NCBI GenBank assembly: GCA_904395885.1
Contig: CAJFOF010000036.1
Span: 1 to 36,708 of the forward strand
Length of the DNA stretch: 36,708 nt
From: an uncultured Lachnospiraceae bacterium
GTDB taxonomy: Bacteria > Bacillota > Clostridia > Lachnospirales > Lachnospiraceae
Reading direction: 5' to 3'
The notes beneath the pieces were generated by a model that did no database searches, had not been told where the DNA came from, and worked only from the letters and a program-made list of their open reading frames with translations. Positions 32,690 through 36,708 of the stretch are shown piece by piece; the stretch's first letter is position 1, and each line of letters opens with the position of its first letter. The position numbers and the translations under genes were made by a program.

Positions 32690-34135
32690 TTAGATCTTAA
32701 CGATCAGAATTTTTTCTGCTGTCCTGTCCGATGTTCCCTGAACTGCCAGCTTTTTCTCTTTATACGTTTCAATCAGCTCTATGGCTCTCCCTGTTATTTT
32801 TTCTCCTGGGGCAATTACCGGAATGCCCGGCGGGTAGATGTAGACGAATTCCCTGCTGATTTTTCCTTCAGATTCTCTCAGAGATACCTGCTCCGTCTCC
32901 GCGTTCCAGGCTTCATAAATTGACATGGCCGCCTCGCTCTGGAAGTCCTGCAGGTCATCTGAAAACCGATCATCCGGCTGCCTTCTGAAAACCCTTGTTT
33001 CCATCTCTCTGTCTACATCTGACAGCGCCGCTCTGAGCCGCTGAAATCCCTCCTCTCTGTCAAAGGGACTCGTCATAGCCAGAACGTAATCCAGACCACT
33101 CATTTCCATTTCCAGGTGGTAGTCACAGCGCAGTTTATCGGAAAGCCATTTTCCGCTGAGTCCTGTACCTCTTAAAGAGATTACTAATTTCGACGGATCG
33201 ATATCGTAAATACCATAAAGGCCTTTCAATTCTTCGGGAAGAATTCTTAAATGTGAAAACGTCTTTGACAGCCGTTTCACTTCTTCTATTGATTCGGAAA
33301 GTCTTTTCAGGTGCTCTCCCCTATCGGAAACCATCATCCTGATACACCGGTCTATACTGGATAAAAACAGATAGGACGGGCTGCTTGTCTGAAAAATAGA
33401 AAGGTATTTTTCAATGTTCTCTGTATCTCTAAACCCCCTCCTTATGTGGAGCAACGCCGTCTGGGTAAAAGACGGGAGCGTCTTGTGAAGACTCTGAATC
33501 ACTACATCGGCTCCCAACTGCAAAGCAGAAACTGGGAAACCTCCCTGATAAGCAAAGGGAAAATGGGCGCCGTGGGCTTCATCGACAATCAGAGGAACCC
33601 CTGCCCTGTGTACAATCCGCGCTATCTCAGAAATGTTAGAAACAACCCCCTCATAAGTAGGAGAAACAATCAGTACCGCCTGAATATCCGGATATTTCTT
33701 CAGGGACTTTTCCACATCTTCCGGCAAAATTCCTCCCTGTATCCCAAATTCCGGAATAATTTGTGGATAAATATATTCCGATTTTAATTCGTTGAGGAAA
33801 ACTCCGTTATAAGTGGAACGATGACAGTTCCGGCTCATAAGAATTCTCCCTTTTTTGCCTGTCAATCCACAGACAGCACTTAAAATCCCACAGGTACTCC
33901 CATTGACGAGAAATCGGGTTTCCCCGCTCTGGTACACCTGGGAAGCATATTCCATGCAATCCTTCAAGATTCCTTCCGGACAATGAAGATTATCAAACCC
34001 TTCTATCTCTGTTATATCAACAGAAAAGGGATTTGGAAAATCAAATAAATTTCTTTTATGTCCGGGCATATGAAAGGGATAATAATCCTCTCCGGAATAC
34101 TGTTTCAATTCTTCTAAAAGTGTTCGATTTCTCAA
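32690..34135 (-). CDS. Orn/Lys/Arg decarboxylase-family PLP enzyme (YaaO-like)
   Basis: A 481-residue fold-type I PLP enzyme. FHMPGHKRN at 21-29, the PLP-binding DEAHGAH at 185-191, and the Schiff-base Lys218 in SLHKTLPSFTQTA are those of short Orn/Lys/Arg decarboxylases such as Bacillus YaaO and SpeA. The substrate (arginine, lysine or ornithine) cannot be decided. The start is TTG at 34135: GGGAG lies 8 nt before it, no ATG is in frame upstream, and the next ATG would remove the HMPGHK motif. It is the first gene of the operon ending in rsmI. Confidence 0.9.
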   Translation of the reverse strand: MRNRTLLEELKQYSGEDYYPFHMPGHKRNLFDFPNPFSVDITEIEGFDNLHCPEGILKDCMEYASQVYQSGETRFLVNGSTCGILSAVCGLTGKKGRILMSRNCHRSTYNGVFLNELKSEYIYPQIIPEFGIQGGILPEDVEKSLKKYPDIQAVLIVSPTYEGVVSNISEIARIVHRAGVPLIVDEAHGAHFPFAYQGGFPVSALQLGADVVIQSLHKTLPSFTQTALLHIRRGFRDTENIEKYLSIFQTSSPSYLFLSSIDRCIRMMVSDRGEHLKRLSESIEEVKRLSKTFSHLRILPEELKGLYGIYDIDPSKLVISLRGTGLSGKWLSDKLRCDYHLEMEMSGLDYVLAMTSPFDREEGFQRLRAALSDVDREMETRVFRRQPDDRFSDDLQDFQSEAAMSIYEAWNAETEQVSLRESEGKISREFVYIYPPGIPVIAPGEKITGRAIELIETYKEKKLAVQGTSDRTAEKILIVKI

Positions 34136-34180
34136 TTTTTGGTCTCCCTGTTTTTCTTTTCTTTTTTTGAAATCTATTCT

Positions 34181-34209
34181 ATAATAAAACAGAATCTCAA
34201 TTATTTCAA
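34181..34209 (-). promoter_or_regulatory. Promoter of the decarboxylase-holB-ricT-rsmI operon
   Basis: On the minus strand TTGAAA (34204-34209), 17-nt spacer, TATTAT (34181-34186). On the plus strand TATAAT at 34180-34185 overlaps it and could serve the 34227 gene, though its -35 is weak. Confidence 0.68.
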
Positions 34210-34226
34210 CACAGGAGGGTGATCCA

Positions 34227-34457
34227 ATGAGAACAGAAGAATTTAAAATGGAGCGCCCCGGACTAGTAAAGCCCGGAGATACCGTAAAAATTATAGAAAG
34301 AGATGGAACCAGCGGGTACAGCTACATCATCGATCCTGCAGTAGCGATGTCCGGATGTTATTCCAACCGTGACAGAATCAAATCCGAATATGGAACCGTA
34401 AAAGATGTGCGAGAAAATTCCAGAGGATTCTATGTCGTAGTAGAATTTGACGAATAA
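34227..34457 (+). CDS. Small protein of unknown function
   Basis: A 76-residue soluble protein that I do not recognise. After a charged N-terminus (MRTEEFKMERP) it reads LVKPGDTVKIIERDGTSGYSY, and it ends RGFYVVVEFDE. The alternation of beta-prone segments with GDTV and EYGTVKDV suggests a small SH3-like barrel, as often found in proteins that bind nucleic acid or a larger complex. No Cys cluster, signal peptide or membrane segment. AGGAGG 9 nt before the ATG and a following hairpin support a real gene. It is divergent from the decarboxylase operon. Confidence 0.72.
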   Translation: MRTEEFKMERPGLVKPGDTVKIIERDGTSGYSYIIDPAVAMSGCYSNRDRIKSEYGTVKDVRENSRGFYVVVEFDE

Positions 34458-34461
34458 TAAA

Positions 34462-34543
34462 ACCGGAAACTTCCGGTCAATCAAAAAGCCATATGTCATG
34501 TCTGCCGGAAAAAAGGGCAGATCACCTCTGACATATGGCTTTT
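34462..34543. terminator. Terminator pair between the 34227 gene and the DUF5050-like gene
   Basis: A small hairpin ACCGGAA/TTCCGGT (34462-34477) is followed by a long one. AAAAGCCATATGTCA (34484-34498) pairs perfectly with TGACATATGGCTTTT (34529-34543), with an inner TCTGCC/GGCAGA stem. The A and T ends make it bidirectional for two convergent genes. Confidence 0.85.
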
Positions 34544-34558
34544 CTCACTCACAAATCA

Positions 34559-36376
34559 TTATAATGCCGGGATAATTATAACGGAATCTGTTTCCGGCTG
34601 AGACCCTATGGTCTCAGAGGGCCGGCTCTGACTCTCTGCAGGTGGAGCTGTCTGATCCATTCCCGGAGCTATCCCCTCTCCTATCACTTCCCCTGGTCTG
34701 CCAACGGTTTCCGAAGGATCTGTGGACGTCTCCGGAGAATTTTCTGCGGGAAGAGTCTCCGGCTCAGATGCCTCTGGCATCTCGATTTCGGTTGAAGAAT
34801 TTTCCCCCAATAAAATGCTGGAAGCTACCAACTCCTGGTTTTCATCTGAAAACTGGACTGGTCTGGTATCTAAAATCTTCCATGTCTGAGTGTCCTGATC
34901 CCATTGACAGTAATTTTCATAGCAGGTTAAAGTTCCATCATTTGCAAGCAGCAATTCTAAAACCATATTTTCATTTGTCCCTGAATCTCTAACGGAAGAA
35001 TCATCTATTTTCTTGACGGTTCCGTCCAGCCCAACTGTCACAATCTGTCCATAGGCAGATTGCCAGCTTACCGGCGAATATTCTCCATAGATTGTTCTCT
35101 CATCTTCATAATAATATAGATTCAGGATGTTGCCCGCAAATACTTCACTGGCAGTCTGTCTCTCTCCTCCGTCCAAACTGATTCTCAACATTTGGCTGAA
35201 TCGCTCTCCATTCTGCCCTCTGCTGACGTATGCGCTGTAATAGATCCAATTTTCTGCTATGCAAAAACTATTGATTCCATACTCCGCCTCTGCCAGGACA
35301 CCTGTCTGGCCTGAAGCATCCTTCCAGGTGATAGCATTTTTTCCATTTACATTCTTCAGCTCATAAGTAACGCCGTTGGCCATCCTGTCGGCCGCCTGTA
35401 CATAAAGAATTTTTCCGTTATCAACCGTGTATTTCCGATCCCCAACGGTCTTCTTTCCAGAAGAATCTCCCGATACCAGATTTCCCATTCCGTCCAGGAG
35501 ATAGGCGGCTTCATTTTCAATTCTGATCTGAAACTGATTCTCACCCACCGGGTACTGGGTACCGGTATCCGCTTTATGAATTTCACCTGACGATGCATAA
35601 TAGACAGTACCGTCTACTACTAAGTATCCTGTCACATCCGTGGCCAATAATTCCTTTGTTGAGTCGCCTGGCATCATTCGGAACAATTTATTGCAGACGC
35701 CTCCCTCCGTAGAAGAGAGAACGGCGCTGGAGCCGGAAATCTGAGGCAGATAGTAAATCCATCCATCTAAAATTGCCAGAGAATTTTCAGAAGTAACCTC
35801 GGGAACCTTTTCTCCTCCCAAGTACGCTTCCTCTTCTGAGGCAGACCGTTTATACATGATAGGGTAAAATTCTCCCTCATAAGACGAATCTGTATCTAAA
35901 TACACAGAAAATTCATTGCTTCTGACCAAACTTTCCTTTCCTGTCTCCTGTTCCCCCTGAGTCATTCCTGTATAGCTCCCATCAATCTGAATGTCCTGAA
36001 GAACACCGGAATCCGAAAAAGTAAATATCTGTCCATCCAAAGATACCGATCCCGACTGTTCCATAATTCCACTGTCATTTAAATAATAGAGATTGCCGTT
36101 CCACTCTTTCCAGGAATTGGTTGCAAATGTACCGTCCTCTTCTCTGTATCTCGTACCATCTTCTGTTTCTACCCATCCCAATACTGCTTCTGTTTCAATA
36201 ACAATTTCCGCGGCAGTCGTTTCTTCCCCGATCTCCCAATTAGAAGTATCCTGCTTTATCTGGCGAAAGACTGTAAAAACCACAAAAACAGCCACCAGAA
36301 CCGTACAGATCGCACAGATTACCATGATGGTATTCCACAAGTATGACTCTTTTTGTTTTCTTCTTCTATTTTTCAT
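34559..36376 (-). CDS. Membrane-anchored DUF5050-like protein with cell-wall-binding-type repeats
   Basis: A 605-residue protein with one N-terminal membrane segment (about 12-37) after a basic stretch (KNRRRKQK), so the bulk is outside the cell. Residues about 65-125 contain repeats such as GWVETEDGTRYREEDGTFATN and GNLYYLNDSGIMEQSG, like choline/glucan-binding repeats. The middle (about 150-500) has repeated strands such as LAILDGWIYYLPQ, ENWIYYSAY and ILNLYYYED. These suggest a beta-propeller-like DUF5050 domain. The tail is rich in Pro, Ser, Thr and Glu. The start is the ATG at 36376 (GGAGG upstream); a TTG 12 nt earlier lies on the ribosome site. Function unknown; a surface or wall-associated role is inferred. 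Confidence 0.78.
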   Translation of the reverse strand: MKNRRRKQKESYLWNTIMVICAICTVLVAVFVVFTVFRQIKQDTSNWEIGEETTAAEIVIETEAVLGWVETEDGTRYREEDGTFATNSWKEWNGNLYYLNDSGIMEQSGSVSLDGQIFTFSDSGVLQDIQIDGSYTGMTQGEQETGKESLVRSNEFSVYLDTDSSYEGEFYPIMYKRSASEEEAYLGGEKVPEVTSENSLAILDGWIYYLPQISGSSAVLSSTEGGVCNKLFRMMPGDSTKELLATDVTGYLVVDGTVYYASSGEIHKADTGTQYPVGENQFQIRIENEAAYLLDGMGNLVSGDSSGKKTVGDRKYTVDNGKILYVQAADRMANGVTYELKNVNGKNAITWKDASGQTGVLAEAEYGINSFCIAENWIYYSAYVSRGQNGERFSQMLRISLDGGERQTASEVFAGNILNLYYYEDERTIYGEYSPVSWQSAYGQIVTVGLDGTVKKIDDSSVRDSGTNENMVLELLLANDGTLTCYENYCQWDQDTQTWKILDTRPVQFSDENQELVASSILLGENSSTEIEMPEASEPETLPAENSPETSTDPSETVGRPGEVIGEGIAPGMDQTAPPAESQSRPSETIGSQPETDSVIIIPAL

Positions 36377-36400
36377 AATTTCCTCCAATCAATTACGTCT

Positions 36401-36429
36401 ATCCTACCAGAATTTACGTTCTGTGACAA
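36401..36429 (-). promoter_or_regulatory. Promoter of the DUF5050-like gene with inverted repeat in the spacer
   Basis: On the minus strand TTGTCA (36424-36429), 17-nt spacer, TAGGAT (36401-36406). The spacer contains CAGAA-N6-TTCTG, a perfect 5-bp inverted repeat. Confidence 0.68.
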
Positions 36430-36497
36430 GGAAAGAAACCTTACAAAAATAGAAAAAAGACGTAAAAACCACGTCGGTTCTTACATATTCTCTAACA

Positions 36498-36539
36498 ACA
36501 AAAAACCGGCTTTCCTTATCAATAAAGAAAACCGGTTTC
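36498..36539 (-). terminator. Terminator of the tRNA operon
   Basis: On the minus strand ACCGGTTTTC pairs with GGAAAGCCGGT around an AT loop, followed by a T6 run, just after tRNA-Lys. The intervening 36430-36497 holds no gene. Confidence 0.82.
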
Positions 36540-36541
36540 AG

Positions 36542-36614
36542 TGAGGCATCGGGGACTCGAACCCCGGACAACTTGATTAAAAGTCAAGTGCTCTACCACC
36601 TGAGCTAATACCCC
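36542..36614 (-). tRNA. tRNA-Lys (anticodon TTT)
   Basis: 73 nt cloverleaf on the minus strand: acceptor GGGGTAT/ATGCCTC with two wobbles, D arm with AGCTCAGGTGGTAGAGC, anticodon loop CTTTTAA in a CTTGA/TCAAG stem, T arm CCGGGGTTCGAGTCCCCG. CCA is not encoded. It lies 10 nt downstream of tRNA-Phe. Confidence 0.95.
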
Positions 36615-36624
36615 ACAAAGAATA

Positions 36625-36697
<73 letters not shown>

Positions 36698-36708
36698 AAA
36701 ATTGCGGG

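Overview
The window looks like chromosomal DNA of an anaerobic, spore-forming Clostridia species, most likely Lachnospiraceae. The grounds are moderate G+C, strong Shine-Dalgarno sites with some GTG and TTG starts, spore maturation genes spmA and spmB, a FabK-type type II fatty acid operon, a T-box in front of metG and a group II intron end. I assign no species. Nearly all genes belong to known families. I did not find a convincing new defence, mobile or biosynthetic system; the interest lies in gene arrangement and regulatory sites.

Layout. 1-83: 5' end of a group II intron, minus strand, cut by the window edge just past the ksgA terminator. 159-5300, minus strand: Met T-box and metG, then traX-tatD-ksgA from their own promoter. 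5420-7351: a DUF885 lipoprotein. 7385-9129, minus strand: spmB, a FabT-like MarR regulator and a GerM-like lipoprotein. 9206-11690, plus strand: an OGG-type glycosylase and a MATE pump behind a terminator-containing leader. 11755-16625: a TRAP transporter and HpcH/HpaI aldolase operon with its divergent GntR/FCD regulator and repeated palindromes. 16645-17262: spmA, separated from spmB by about 7.5 kb. 17377-27807, minus strand: the operon fabH-acpP-fabK-fabD-fabG-fabF-accB-fabZ-accC-accDA (fused) plus a nitronate monooxygenase-like gene. 28065-28328: an AbrB-family regulator. 28361-34135, minus strand: a PLP decarboxylase, a guanylate-kinase-like gene, holB, ricT, trmN6-like and rsmI. 34227-36376: a small conserved-looking protein and a large membrane-anchored DUF5050-like protein. 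36542-36697: tRNA-Lys and tRNA-Phe.

The flanks together reproduce the Bacillus subtilis yaaO-(tmk)-holB-ricT-trmN6-rsmI-abrB-metG-tatD-ksgA neighbourhood, with about 22 kb inserted between abrB and metG. Within that insert the fatty acid operon has the gene order known from Streptococcus pneumoniae, but its presumed regulator FabT sits about 19 kb away. A TTTGA-N3-TCAAA-type palindrome lies at the fab promoter and a near match lies at a fabT promoter, which suggests they still form one regulon.
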